Below are positions 6,237-13,454 of a stretch of DNA of 29,876 nt, piece after piece. The DNA is from a virus. Location of the stretch: the IMG/VR virus record IMGVR_UViG_3300030118_001859, positions 1 to 29,876 of that record; one strand, given 5' to 3'. The translations under genes and the position numbers were made by a program. Position 1 is the first letter of the stretch. Each line of letters begins with the position of its first letter. The notes beneath the pieces are model-generated. The model saw only the letters and a list, made by a program, of their open reading frames with translations, was not told where the DNA came from and ran no database searches.

Positions 6237-6577
6237 AAGAACAAGAATTACATAATAGTATAATAACTGTATTAGATTGTTACCCTTATATTTTATATAC
6301 TTCAACACTAGGCGGAGTTTATTTAGGTAAAGGAAACTATAAGCAAAAAGCTTTAGTAAAAAAACACTATAAAAAAGGTGTGCCTGATATTTTAATTTTT
6401 GAGCCAAATAAAGACTATAAAGGTTTAATGATTGAAGTAAAAGTAGGATACAATAAACCTAGTATTTATCAAAAAAAATGGATTGACAATTTAAACGCTA
6501 GAGGTTATAAAGCCGTAGTATGTTATAATTTAGAAGAGTTTATAGAAGTATTTACAGAATATATAAAAACAATATGA
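6233..6577 (+). CDS. VRR-NUC domain nuclease
   Basis: The 114-residue protein is the size of a stand-alone VRR-NUC domain, a PD-(D/E)xK nuclease fold. Visible residues are GVPD (49-52), then IEVK (67-70) with the E-x-K pair, and Q80 followed by W83, as expected in this family. The G-rich TLGGVYLGKG segment near residue 26 is also typical. It probably cleaves branched or flap DNA (Holliday junction-like) during recombination or before packaging. It overlaps its neighbours on both sides by 4 bases. Confidence 0.85.
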   Translation: MKEQELHNSIITVLDCYPYILYTSTLGGVYLGKGNYKQKALVKKHYKKGVPDILIFEPNKDYKGLMIEVKVGYNKPSIYQKKWIDNLNARGYKAVVCYNLEEFIEVFTEYIKTI

Positions 6578-6858
6578 GAAAAAAACACAATAAGCCTAAA
6601 AACATAAGAAGAAAAGACGAACATTTTAAATACTTTTTATTTGAAATTAATCACGGGCATACAAACGAAATATTAATACATAAAGAGACTCAAAAAATAC
6701 CGGATATAGACGAATATATTACTAATAAATTTGAAGCTATATACGATTATTTTGAGCCTAGAGTAGTAGAATTAGAAATAAGTCCGCTAGGAGAATACGA
6801 ATATAAAGAATTAGATTACTTGGGAGCGACCAAATTAATGACTCTTTGGAACAGTTAA
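6574..6858 (+). CDS. Hypothetical protein
   Basis: The 94-residue protein has a very basic start (MRKKHNKPKNIRRK), then a mixed alpha/beta section with FEINHGHTNEILIH and many aromatic and acidic residues. No known motif, signal peptide or membrane segment was recognised. Its start overlaps the nuclease stop (ATGA), and its end overlaps the sigma-like gene by 13 bases, so it belongs to the same translationally linked string. The function is unknown. Confidence 0.55.
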   Translation: MRKKHNKPKNIRRKDEHFKYFLFEINHGHTNEILIHKETQKIPDIDEYITNKFEAIYDYFEPRVVELEISPLGEYEYKELDYLGATKLMTLWNS

Positions 6859-7376
6859 ATAATTATATAGAAAATACCTATGACAAATTATTAGAAATTA
6901 GTAAGAGGATTACTAGTAATAGATTTCCTGACTATTACGATTTATTACATGAAAGTATAGAAGCTTTATATAATGCAGATAAAAAAAAGATTATAAAGAT
7001 TATAGAACAAAAAAAGTTAACCTTTTATTTTATAAGAATATTAATAAATCAATATCACTCTAAGACAAGTCCTTACTATTATAAGTATAAGAAATTTAAC
7101 GAGTTAATGAACAATATGGACGGTATTAATATTTATAGTAAAGAGGCTACGTCAAAAGAAAGAATAAAACAGTTAGAATTAAACGAAGAAAGGTTACAAT
7201 GGATTGAACAAAAGTTAAAAGGTTTAGCTTGGTTTGACGTAGAAGTATTTAAAATATATTTTAGAGAGGGTTTTAGTCTTAATAGTATGAGTAAGGCTAC
7301 TAAAATAAATAGAAGCACGCTAGGAAAGTCAATAAGATTTATTAAGAATTATTTAAAAGGTTTGAAAGATGATTGA
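6846..7376 (+). CDS. Sigma-like transcription factor with C-terminal helix-turn-helix
   Basis: The 176-residue protein looks like a divergent phage sigma-family protein. An N-terminal helical part has DYYDLLHESIEALY (about 29-42), similar to core-binding sigma region 2. The C-terminal part is WFDVEVFKIYFREGFSLNSMSKATKINRSTLGK..., a sigma-4-like helix-turn-helix (about 130-165). The only start available is TTG at 6846, inside the previous gene; no in-frame ATG precedes the conserved region. It lies at the end of the early/middle unit, just before the packaging genes, which is where a late-gene activator would be expected. It may recognise the bipartite motif found before four late units. It could also be an HTH protein without sigma activity. 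Confidence 0.6.
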   Translation: MEQLNNYIENTYDKLLEISKRITSNRFPDYYDLLHESIEALYNADKKKIIKIIEQKKLTFYFIRILINQYHSKTSPYYYKYKKFNELMNNMDGINIYSKEATSKERIKQLELNEERLQWIEQKLKGLAWFDVEVFKIYFREGFSLNSMSKATKINRSTLGKSIRFIKNYLKGLKDD

Positions 7377-7488
7377 ATTTATAAAACACTTTTTAGGTTT
7401 TTGTGGAGAGCCTCATATAAATATATTTACTATAATGATGAGTACGCCAATAATAAGTTATATAATATATAAATTTATAAAATTATGA
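7369..7488 (+). CDS. 39-residue membrane micro-protein
   Basis: ATG at 7369 overlaps the stop of the sigma-like gene by 8 bases, and the TGA at 7486-7488 overlaps the next ATG (ATGA). The product begins MIEFIKHFLGFCGE and has a hydrophobic C-terminal half with two Met and several Ile/Tyr, ending YKFIKL. A single membrane helix is likely. It is supported mainly by the overlaps on both sides. Confidence 0.5.
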   Translation: MIEFIKHFLGFCGEPHINIFTIMMSTPIISYIIYKFIKL

Positions 7489-7853
7489 CAGACAAAAGTA
7501 AAGGACTAGGAGATAGCCTAGAAAAAGCTTTTAAAGCTACTAAAATAGACAAACTGGCTAAAAAGGTCTTAGGGGAAGACTGCGGTTGTGAAGAGCGTAA
7601 AAACGCTTTAAATGCTATGTTCCCTTATTTTAAGAATATAAGGCAATTTACAGAAGACGAGATAAAAATTTATGAAGAAGTTATGCCTACAGTAGAAAAA
7701 CGTAAAAGGGTAACTCCTGAACAAAAAGTTATACTAGATGAATTATATAGAAGAGTCTTTGGTAATAAGCCTATTTGGAAAAGTTGTACGCCATGCAACG
7801 CCAAAATAATAAATAACTTAAAAAAAGTATACGAGAAAAGTTGTAAGGTATGA
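7485..7853 (+). CDS. Cysteine-containing conserved-type hypothetical protein
   Basis: The 122-residue protein has a helical N-terminus, a CGCEER motif (about 33-38) and a C-terminal CTPC (about 101-104) followed by a basic helix. Proteins with GDCGC-ER-x-LN and a second Cys pair are, as I recall, frequent in Bacteroidota phages near the terminase genes. The two Cys pairs could bind zinc together. No enzyme motif is present. It is joined to its neighbours by 4-base overlaps on both sides. Confidence 0.55.
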   Translation: MTDKSKGLGDSLEKAFKATKIDKLAKKVLGEDCGCEERKNALNAMFPYFKNIRQFTEDEIKIYEEVMPTVEKRKRVTPEQKVILDELYRRVFGNKPIWKSCTPCNAKIINNLKKVYEKSCKV

Positions 7854-8116
7854 AAAAGCACGTTAAAATCTACATGAAACATCACGGCTACGATATAGGA
7901 GACTTTATACCATGCGAAAACTGTGGAACTACTGCCGTCGACATTCATCACTTAGTAGGAAGAGGAATCGGAGGAGACCCTAGAGGGCATAGAAATCAAA
8001 TAGAAAACCTTATAGCTTTATGTAGGTCATGTCATATAAAAGCAGAAATGAATAAAGAATTTAATAATCAACTTAAAGAACAAAATTTAGTTAAACATAA
8101 TTGTAAATACTCATGA
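7850..8116 (+). CDS. Small HNH endonuclease near the terminase genes
   Basis: The 88-residue protein is a compact HNH domain: CENC (22-25), DIHHLVGRGIGG (31-42), N53, then LCRSCH (57-62). The four cysteines form the zinc site, and the His/Asn residues form the ββα-metal catalytic centre. HNH proteins beside terminase genes are known to assist cos-site cleavage in HK97-like phages, so a packaging role is reasonable, although a ParB-like gene separates it from the small terminase here. It starts in a 4-base overlap and ends in one (ATGA). Confidence 0.85.
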   Translation: MKKHVKIYMKHHGYDIGDFIPCENCGTTAVDIHHLVGRGIGGDPRGHRNQIENLIALCRSCHIKAEMNKEFNNQLKEQNLVKHNCKYS

Positions 8117-8595
8117 AAATAGAAAAAGTTAAAATATCAGAGCTGAAATTTGCAGATTATAATCCTCGGCAAATGACAAAAAAACAATATGAAGACTTAA
8201 AAGAGTCTATATCTCGCTTCGGTGTAGTAGACCCTCTTATAATTAATAACGATAATACTATAATCGGAGGTCATCAACGTTGTCGGATAATGAAAGAATA
8301 CGGAAGAGAGTTTGCTTACGTAGTTAGGTTAGACTTATCTAAGCAGGCAGAGAAAGAATTAAATATAAGGCTTAATAAGAATCAGGGTAATTGGGATATG
8401 AACTTACTAGCTAATTTTGAAGTACAAGACTTAAAAGATTGGGGATTCAAAGAAATAGAATTAGGATTTAATATAGATAAAATAGAAGAAAATCAAAAAG
8501 AAATTACTGTAGTAATAAAAGAAGAGGATGTAAGTAAAGCCGTAGAAATACATAGGGAACTTAAAGAAAGAGGGTATAACGTAACTATAAAATAA
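8113..8595 (+). CDS. ParB-like nuclease domain protein
   Basis: The 160-residue protein has the ParB/sulfiredoxin-fold signature: an N-terminal ISELKFADYNPRQM, then LKESISRFGVVDPLII and IIGGHQR (50-56), where the G-H-x-R part is the nucleotide-binding loop. The C-terminal part has WDMNLLANFEVQDLKDWGF, typical of phage ParB-like proteins that lie upstream of terminase genes, and ends in a charged helix. Phage members may nick DNA or methylate it through fused domains; no methyltransferase domain is fused here. It probably acts on DNA during modification or packaging. The next gene starts 10 bases downstream. Confidence 0.8.
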   Translation: MKIEKVKISELKFADYNPRQMTKKQYEDLKESISRFGVVDPLIINNDNTIIGGHQRCRIMKEYGREFAYVVRLDLSKQAEKELNIRLNKNQGNWDMNLLANFEVQDLKDWGFKEIELGFNIDKIEENQKEITVVIKEEDVSKAVEIHRELKERGYNVTIK

Positions 8596-8605
8596 ATTTA
8601 ATAAA

Positions 8606-8989
8606 ATGGGCAAAAAAGAACGTACACTAAAGAAAGAAATTTTAATACAAGCTTTAGAAAGTAGCTTAGGCATAGTATCAACCGCTTGTAATAAGTGCGG
8701 AGTAAGTAGAAGTAGCTTTTATAAATGGTATCACGAAGACGAAGAGTTTAGGCAAAAAGTAGACGAAATAGATAACCTTAAATTAGACTTTGTTGAAAGC
8801 CAGTTATTTAAGAATATACAAAACGAAAAAGAGAAAAGTATAATATTCTATTTACAACACAAAGGACATAAAAGAGGGTACATACAAAGACAAAATATTA
8901 ACTTAACATCAAACGAAGAAGACATAAAAAAGATTGAAATTGAAATCATTGAATCTAAAGGGAACAGTAGTCCTACAAAAGAATCTTAA
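8606..8989 (+). CDS. terS: Terminase small subunit (candidate)
   Basis: The 127-residue protein has an N-terminal helix-turn-helix of the terminase type: ILIQALESSLGIVSTACNKCGVSRSSFYKWYHEDEEF (about 12-48), followed by a long helix FVESQLFKNIQNEKEKSIIFYLQHKG (about 63-88) and a charged tail. This matches small terminase proteins that bind the packaging site and deliver DNA to the motor. Its 3' end overlaps the large subunit gene by up to 56 bases, which is strong context. Protein families with this HTH also include unrelated regulators, but position makes TerS the best call. Confidence 0.75.
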   Translation: MGKKERTLKKEILIQALESSLGIVSTACNKCGVSRSSFYKWYHEDEEFRQKVDEIDNLKLDFVESQLFKNIQNEKEKSIIFYLQHKGHKRGYIQRQNINLTSNEEDIKKIEIEIIESKGNSSPTKES

Positions 8990-10109
8990 TGCGAGTACAA
9001 GAATTGTAGTTAATCAGGGCGGTACTAGAAGTAGTAAGACTTATAGTTTAGCTCAATTAGTTATATTAAAGGCCTTACAAGAAAAGGGTAAAGTATATAG
9101 TATTTGTAGAAAGACTCTTCCTGCGTTAAAAGGAACTGCTTATAGAGACTTTCTAGGCATACTAGAAGACTTAAACTTATACAATCCTGACAAACACAAT
9201 AAGAGCGAATTAACATATAGGCTTAATGACAACCTTATAGAGTTTATATCAATAGACATGAGTCAAAAAATACGAGGTCGTAAAAGAAATGTACTATGGC
9301 TTAATGAGGCTAATGAGTTTACTATGGAGGATTGGATACAACTTACTTTAAGAACTACAGAAAATATATACTTAGACTTTAACCCGTCAGACCCTTATAG
9401 TTGGATTTACGACAATGTAATAAATAGGGACGATTGTACTTTTATAAAGTCTACATACTTAGACAATCCTTTTTTATCAGACGATACTATAAACGAAATA
9501 GAAAGGCTAAGGCAATTAGACTCTAATTATTGGAAAATATACGGACTTGGAGATATGGCTCAACCTACAGAAACTATATTTAGGCAGTTTGAATTATGTA
9601 ATAATATTCCTGAACAAGCAGAAAGAATCGCTTTAGGTATGGACTTTGGATTTACTAACGACCCGACCGCTATAGTAGAAGTTTATAAACTAAATGACGA
9701 CTTATACTTAAATGAATTATTGTACAAAAAAGGTCTTACGAATCAGGATATAGCTCGTAGTTTAACAGATTTGCAGATTACGCAAAGAACAGAAATTATA
9801 TACGATTCCGCAGAGCCAAAGAGTGGAGAAGAATTAAGAAGACTAGGCTTTTTAATGTACCCGGCAAAAAAAGGAGCGGATTCTGTAAATATGGGTATTG
9901 ACGTTTTAAGGCGATATAAGCTAAATATAACTAAGTCTAGTACAAACTTAATAAATGAAATAAAGTATTATAAATGGCTTGTAGATAAAAACGGTCATAT
10001 AATAAATAAACCTGCTACAAATCAACAAGACCACTTATTAGACGCCTGCCGTTACGTTGCTTTAAACAAACTAGTAACTAACTATACAGGCAAGTATTAT
10101 ATATTATGA
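8934..10109 (+). CDS. terL: Terminase large subunit, ATPase-nuclease (Terminase_3-like)
   Basis: The packaging motor has Walker A GGTRSSKT (29-36), Walker B NVLWLNEANE (119-128), the coupling motif YLDFNPS (146-152), then the RNase H-like nuclease with acidic residues at GMDFGF (D237), IIYDSAEPKS (D291) and QQDHLLDACRYV (about 364-375). At about 390 residues it is full length for this family. No ATG is available: the frame has TTG at 8934, 8940 and 8949, all inside the small-subunit gene. The 8949 start would place Walker A about 24 residues in, as in many relatives. It ends with TGA at 10107-10109, overlapping the first part of the proposed late promoter. Confidence 0.93.
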   Translation: MKLKSLNLKGTVVLQKNLNASTRIVVNQGGTRSSKTYSLAQLVILKALQEKGKVYSICRKTLPALKGTAYRDFLGILEDLNLYNPDKHNKSELTYRLNDNLIEFISIDMSQKIRGRKRNVLWLNEANEFTMEDWIQLTLRTTENIYLDFNPSDPYSWIYDNVINRDDCTFIKSTYLDNPFLSDDTINEIERLRQLDSNYWKIYGLGDMAQPTETIFRQFELCNNIPEQAERIALGMDFGFTNDPTAIVEVYKLNDDLYLNELLYKKGLTNQDIARSLTDLQITQRTEIIYDSAEPKSGEELRRLGFLMYPAKKGADSVNMGIDVLRRYKLNITKSSTNLINEIKYYKWLVDKNGHIINKPATNQQDHLLDACRYVALNKLVTNYTGKYYIL

Positions 10110-10134
10110 ACAAAAACTTAAAAACTATATTTAT
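10104..10134 (+). promoter_or_regulatory. Putative late promoter motif, copy 1 (before the tail module)
   Basis: TTATGAACAA (10104-10113), 14 bases, then TATTTAT (10128-10134), five bases before the ATG of the tail chaperone gene. It is one of four gap-located copies of TTRTRAACAA-N14-TAYTTAY. The very short distance to the ATG would give an almost leaderless message, or the start may vary. Confidence 0.5.
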
Positions 10135-10139
10135 ATAAA

Positions 10140-10766
10140 ATGAAGTACGAAGAAATACAAGTTAAAATTCCTACTGATTGGAAAGACATATCAATAAGTA
10201 TGTTTCAGGATTTTAAAACAATTGAAAAAACCGAGTACAATAATGAAGAGGAAAAGGCAATAGACTTTATATGTGCTATGACTAAAATAAAACCTGAGCA
10301 ATTAGTAAGGTTTAAATATAAAGATTTAAAGTATTTATCGAACAAGCTAACAAACTTAATGAGTAGTAGTTTTGACGATAAAACATTAATAAAGAAAGTA
10401 GACTTTAACGGAGTTAAGTACGGATTTATACCAAATCTCAGCTCTATAAGTCTAGGAGAATTTGTAGACATAGAAGAATATTGTAAAAAACCTTATGATA
10501 ATCTACATAAAATAATGAGCGTTTTATATAGACCTATCATAAAAGAAAGAGGAGAAAGATATAATATAGAAGAGTATAAGCCAGACGAATTTGAACAGGA
10601 TAAATTTAAAGACTTTCCTATAATAGAATCGGTATCTGCTCTGAGTTTTTTTTTTCGTTTAGGGAAGCAACTAAAGCTCGCTTTGCTCAAATATTCGACT
10701 CGGAAAGTGGAGAAGAAAATAGCAAAACTAAAAAGCTTTCAACGAAGTGGGGTTGGTATAATGTAA
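10140..10766 (+). CDS. Tail assembly chaperone, zero-frame product
   Basis: The first ~170 residues (MKYEEIQVKIPTDWKDISISMFQDF...) resemble the N-terminal part of tail assembly chaperones of Bacteroidota siphophages. After a run of ten T (10646-10655) the zero frame continues as a basic tail of about 37 residues (for example KLALLKYSTRKVEKK) to TAA at 10764-10766. That tail looks like out-of-frame sequence, while the -1 frame holds a conserved-looking domain. As in the lambda gpG/gpGT pair, both a short and a frameshifted long form may be made. The chaperone would coat the tape measure protein during tail assembly. It is the first gene after the terminase. Confidence 0.65.
   Translation: MKYEEIQVKIPTDWKDISISMFQDFKTIEKTEYNNEEEKAIDFICAMTKIKPEQLVRFKYKDLKYLSNKLTNLMSSSFDDKTLIKKVDFNGVKYGFIPNLSSISLGEFVDIEEYCKKPYDNLHKIMSVLYRPIIKERGERYNIEEYKPDEFEQDKFKDFPIIESVSALSFFFRLGKQLKLALLKYSTRKVEKKIAKLKSFQRSGVGIM
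10646..10687 (+). other. Probable programmed -1 ribosomal frameshift site
   Basis: Zero-frame codons AGT TTT TTT TTT CGT span ten consecutive T (10646-10655). Slipping back one base gives TTT TTT TTT TCG and enters a frame open to 10891. AGCAA (10666-10670) can pair with TTGCT (10683-10687), a small hairpin about 10 bases downstream that could stimulate slipping. A sequencing error in the T-run is the main alternative. Confidence 0.65.
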
Positions 10767-10891
10767 TATTTTTATTAAGTAACGATAATATACTTAATAC
10801 AGAAGCTATTACTAAACTAGAATTATACGTAGTATTAACGTATATGTGTTATAAGCAAGATATGGACGTAGAACAAAGAAATAAATATTAA
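10655..10891 (+). CDS. Tail assembly chaperone, -1 frame extension
   Basis: From the slip site the -1 frame reads SFREATKARFAQIFD, then KWGWYNVIFLLSNDN, AITKLELYVVLTYMCYKQD and stops at TAA 10889-10891. WGWYNVIFLL and LxLYxxLTYMxYKQD are typical of the second half of tail chaperones in Bacteroidota phages. There is no start codon of its own before the conserved part. The fused product with 10140 would be about 250 residues, comparable to a gpGT-type protein. The next gene begins at 10893, two bases after this stop, which shows that this frame, rather than the zero frame ending at 10766, fills the space. Confidence 0.7.
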   Translation, partial: SFREATKARFAQIFDSESGEENSKTKKLSTKWGWYNVIFLLSNDNILNTEAITKLELYVVLTYMCYKQDMDVEQRNKY

Positions 10892-10892
10892 A

Positions 10893-11399
10893 ATGATTAC
10901 ATATAAAAACATAGTAGACGACTTTAGGGATATTGCAACTAATCACTTTCAAATAAATAGTTTTCATAATGGCTTTTTGGACGAAGTAGATATAGATAAA
11001 ATGAACGAACTAGATTTCCCTATATTATATTTAGAGCCTGCTCCTACTACTTTAGACAAAGGAGTATTAACTTATAGCTTTAATGTATTTGTATTAAGTT
11101 TACTAAAAGAGGATTTAACAAATAGAGAGGAGGTTTGGTCTGATACTTTGCAAATAATGCAGGACATAGCCGCAGAAATAAAGCAAAATTTATCTTTACA
11201 AACATCAGGAGCAGATAGCGGTAAAAAGTTTAGCTATTTTGAAAACGAAGTAGTATTAGAACTGCCTTTAAATATAGAGCCTATTACTGCTAGATTTGCT
11301 AATATTCTTACAGGTTGGACTTCTAATATTAATCTACAAGTAAATAACACTAATAACCTTTGCGAAGCTCCTATAGAGCCTAGCGACAAAGCGGCGTAA
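10893..11399 (+). CDS. Tail terminator/completion-like protein
   Basis: The 168-residue protein has a helical start (MITYKNIVDDFRDIATNHFQINSF), a middle with EPAPTTLDKGVLTYSFNVFVLSLL, and a polar tail. The arrangement of an N-terminal helix followed by beta strands with a 'TYSF-V-V' core resembles small tail terminator or completion proteins that cap the tail tube at the head-proximal end. It sits between the tail chaperone and an HK97 gp10-like gene, which supports that role. It has no catalytic motif, and the assignment is from position and general layout. Confidence 0.5.
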   Translation: MITYKNIVDDFRDIATNHFQINSFHNGFLDEVDIDKMNELDFPILYLEPAPTTLDKGVLTYSFNVFVLSLLKEDLTNREEVWSDTLQIMQDIAAEIKQNLSLQTSGADSGKKFSYFENEVVLELPLNIEPITARFANILTGWTSNINLQVNNTNNLCEAPIEPSDKAA

Positions 11400-11401
11400 T
11401 A

Positions 11402-12013
11402 ATGAATATAAAACTACGAAATCCTAAAAGCGGTAGATTTACTAAGATAAAAGCTAAAAAGACTATAAAGGCTTTTGATAACTTTGGTCGTAGTATGGTA
11501 TTAAGGGGTAAAAAAATACTTGCTTCTAAAAATAAAAAAGCGTCAGGAACTCTTATAGACTCTTATCACTATAAATTTATACCGTTAAAAAAGAATCAGG
11601 GTATGGAGTTAAGGTTTGAATTTGGGCAAGCTTCCGATTATTGGCGATTTATAGACGAGGGAGTAAAAGGAGTAGGAGGATATACGGGTAGCGGTAGAAG
11701 TAGAGGAGGTAATAGTCCTTATAAGTTTAAATATGACAATCCAGGAGGTAAGCTAGCTAATGCTATAGAAAGTTGGATTAGATATAAAAGTATTAGCTTA
11801 AAAGACGGTATGACATTAACAGGATTATCCTACGCTATAGGTTATAGTATAAAAAGAAGAGGACTAGAAAGAACTTTATTTTTTACAAAACCTTTAGAGG
11901 CTATGTATAATAAAATGACTCAACAAGTTACAGATACTTATGCTAACGAAGTCCAAGAGTGTATCAATAAAATGGATACAGTAATAGCAAATTTAAAATC
12001 AGAATTAAGTTAA
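11402..12013 (+). CDS. HK97 gp10-like head-tail/neck protein
   Basis: The 203-residue protein is strongly basic at the N-terminus (RNPKSGRFTKIKAKKTIKAF). It has the core DYWRFIDEGVKGVGGY, then SPYKFKYDNPGGKLANAIESWI, a pattern characteristic of gp10-like tail completion proteins in Bacteroidota phages, including the Y-x-F-I-D-E-G-V-K-G motif (about 76-86). Such proteins join the head connector to the tail or complete the tail end. It begins 2 bases after the preceding stop and is followed 1 base later by a tail protein gene. Confidence 0.65.
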   Translation: MNIKLRNPKSGRFTKIKAKKTIKAFDNFGRSMVLRGKKILASKNKKASGTLIDSYHYKFIPLKKNQGMELRFEFGQASDYWRFIDEGVKGVGGYTGSGRSRGGNSPYKFKYDNPGGKLANAIESWIRYKSISLKDGMTLTGLSYAIGYSIKRRGLERTLFFTKPLEAMYNKMTQQVTDTYANEVQECINKMDTVIANLKSELS

Positions 12014-12014
12014 A

Positions 12015-13454
12015 ATGGCGTATACAATAGAACAGAAACCTAATTTATTAGCAGGAGCAAACAATAAGCAAATATTTGTTTTAAAAGAATCAGACGGAGC
12101 AATTACAGGAGCAACTAAGTTTAGGTATATAGCTCAGGTTTTTATAAACAATGTAGAAAAAGTAAAATTAAAAATACATAAAAATCAGGCAGGAGTCGCT
12201 ATAATTGACGTTCATAAAATAGTAAGGTCATTTGTAGAAACGCAAGAAAACGCACAAATAGAAAGTCCGTCAGGAACTTTTACAATACAAACAGGCATAA
12301 AAGGCTCTATACACGCTATAGGTTGCAAGACGACTACTAAGCCTTTTTCGTCTAATACTAATCAAATAGTAACAGTAACTATAAAAGCAGGATACGAAAA
12401 GTCTACAAGTGCTACTACTGCTCCTACAGAAACTTTAAACCTAGCAAATTATACATACGAAAGCGTACCGGCAGGCACTCCTTTTATACAAATAGATACA
12501 GACGACGGAGGCTTAGACGTATTGGGAGGTAATTATCCTCTAAAGACTTTTTTACCTAAAACAAGTTCTAGGAAATTCTTTACTAATTCTCCTTATAAAC
12601 AATTTGTAAGAGGCTCTAGTACAAGTGCAGATAATAAAGATTTGTTAACTTTAGGTTTTCCTATGGAGGGTACTTTAATTACTGATAGCAATATAGATTT
12701 TATAAAAAGAATATACGTTGCTTATTATGATAATAATGGAGTAGAATTAAATATAGACTATTTTACTAATCAATTAACCGCAGGAGGAATAGCTACTGCC
12801 GACGACGTTAAAAATAGTTTTTTGTTTTTTGGTTGCGGTACTAAAAACTTAGAAACTCAAACAGTAAAGTCATCTTTAAAACCTAGTAACGGTAGTAATA
12901 ACGGTTGGGCGTACTATGGCGTATTTGGAGCAGACTCCGCCGGAAATGCCGTTACAACTACTTACTATTTTTATAGGTACGGACAAACTATAAGCGGTAA
13001 TAATACTCCTGACGACAGACATCAGAGTTGCACTAGATACGATAATATTAGGCTAGCTTGGCGAAATAGATTAGGTACTTGGGACTATATGAATTTTAGA
13101 GGAAAGTCTCAGGAAAAAATAGACTTTACGTCTTCGCAAATGGAAAGAGTACCGGGAACTTGGGATAATGCTACTTATAGTTATGAAAATTGGAATAGGG
13201 GAAAGAAAACTATATATACAAAAGCAACTAAAAGTACTGTAGTAAACACGGATTTTTTAAATGAAGAAGAGGCTATTTGGTTAGAGGAATTATTTACGTC
13301 TACTAACGTTCATATAATAAACGACGATTTTTCTATAATACCCGTAGTAATAAAAGACAAATCTTACATAAAAAAAACAAGCGTAAATAATAAAATTAAA
13401 ATACAATATATAGTTAATTTAGAACACGCTAATAAAATAAATACTAATAGTTAA
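12015..13454 (+). CDS. Tail/baseplate protein (distal-tail-like)
   Basis: The 479-residue protein is beta-rich with few cysteines and no signal peptide or membrane segment. It starts MAYTIEQKPNLLAGANNKQIFVL, then has a repeated beta pattern and a long Asn/Thr-rich centre. Tail proteins of this type precede the large tail-tip protein in Bacteroidota siphophages, and the next gene fits that. It probably forms part of the tail tip or baseplate hub. No enzymatic motif was recognised. The gene ends one base before the next ATG. Confidence 0.5.
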   Translation: MAYTIEQKPNLLAGANNKQIFVLKESDGAITGATKFRYIAQVFINNVEKVKLKIHKNQAGVAIIDVHKIVRSFVETQENAQIESPSGTFTIQTGIKGSIHAIGCKTTTKPFSSNTNQIVTVTIKAGYEKSTSATTAPTETLNLANYTYESVPAGTPFIQIDTDDGGLDVLGGNYPLKTFLPKTSSRKFFTNSPYKQFVRGSSTSADNKDLLTLGFPMEGTLITDSNIDFIKRIYVAYYDNNGVELNIDYFTNQLTAGGIATADDVKNSFLFFGCGTKNLETQTVKSSLKPSNGSNNGWAYYGVFGADSAGNAVTTTYYFYRYGQTISGNNTPDDRHQSCTRYDNIRLAWRNRLGTWDYMNFRGKSQEKIDFTSSQMERVPGTWDNATYSYENWNRGKKTIYTKATKSTVVNTDFLNEEEAIWLEELFTSTNVHIINDDFSIIPVVIKDKSYIKKTSVNNKIKIQYIVNLEHANKINTNS

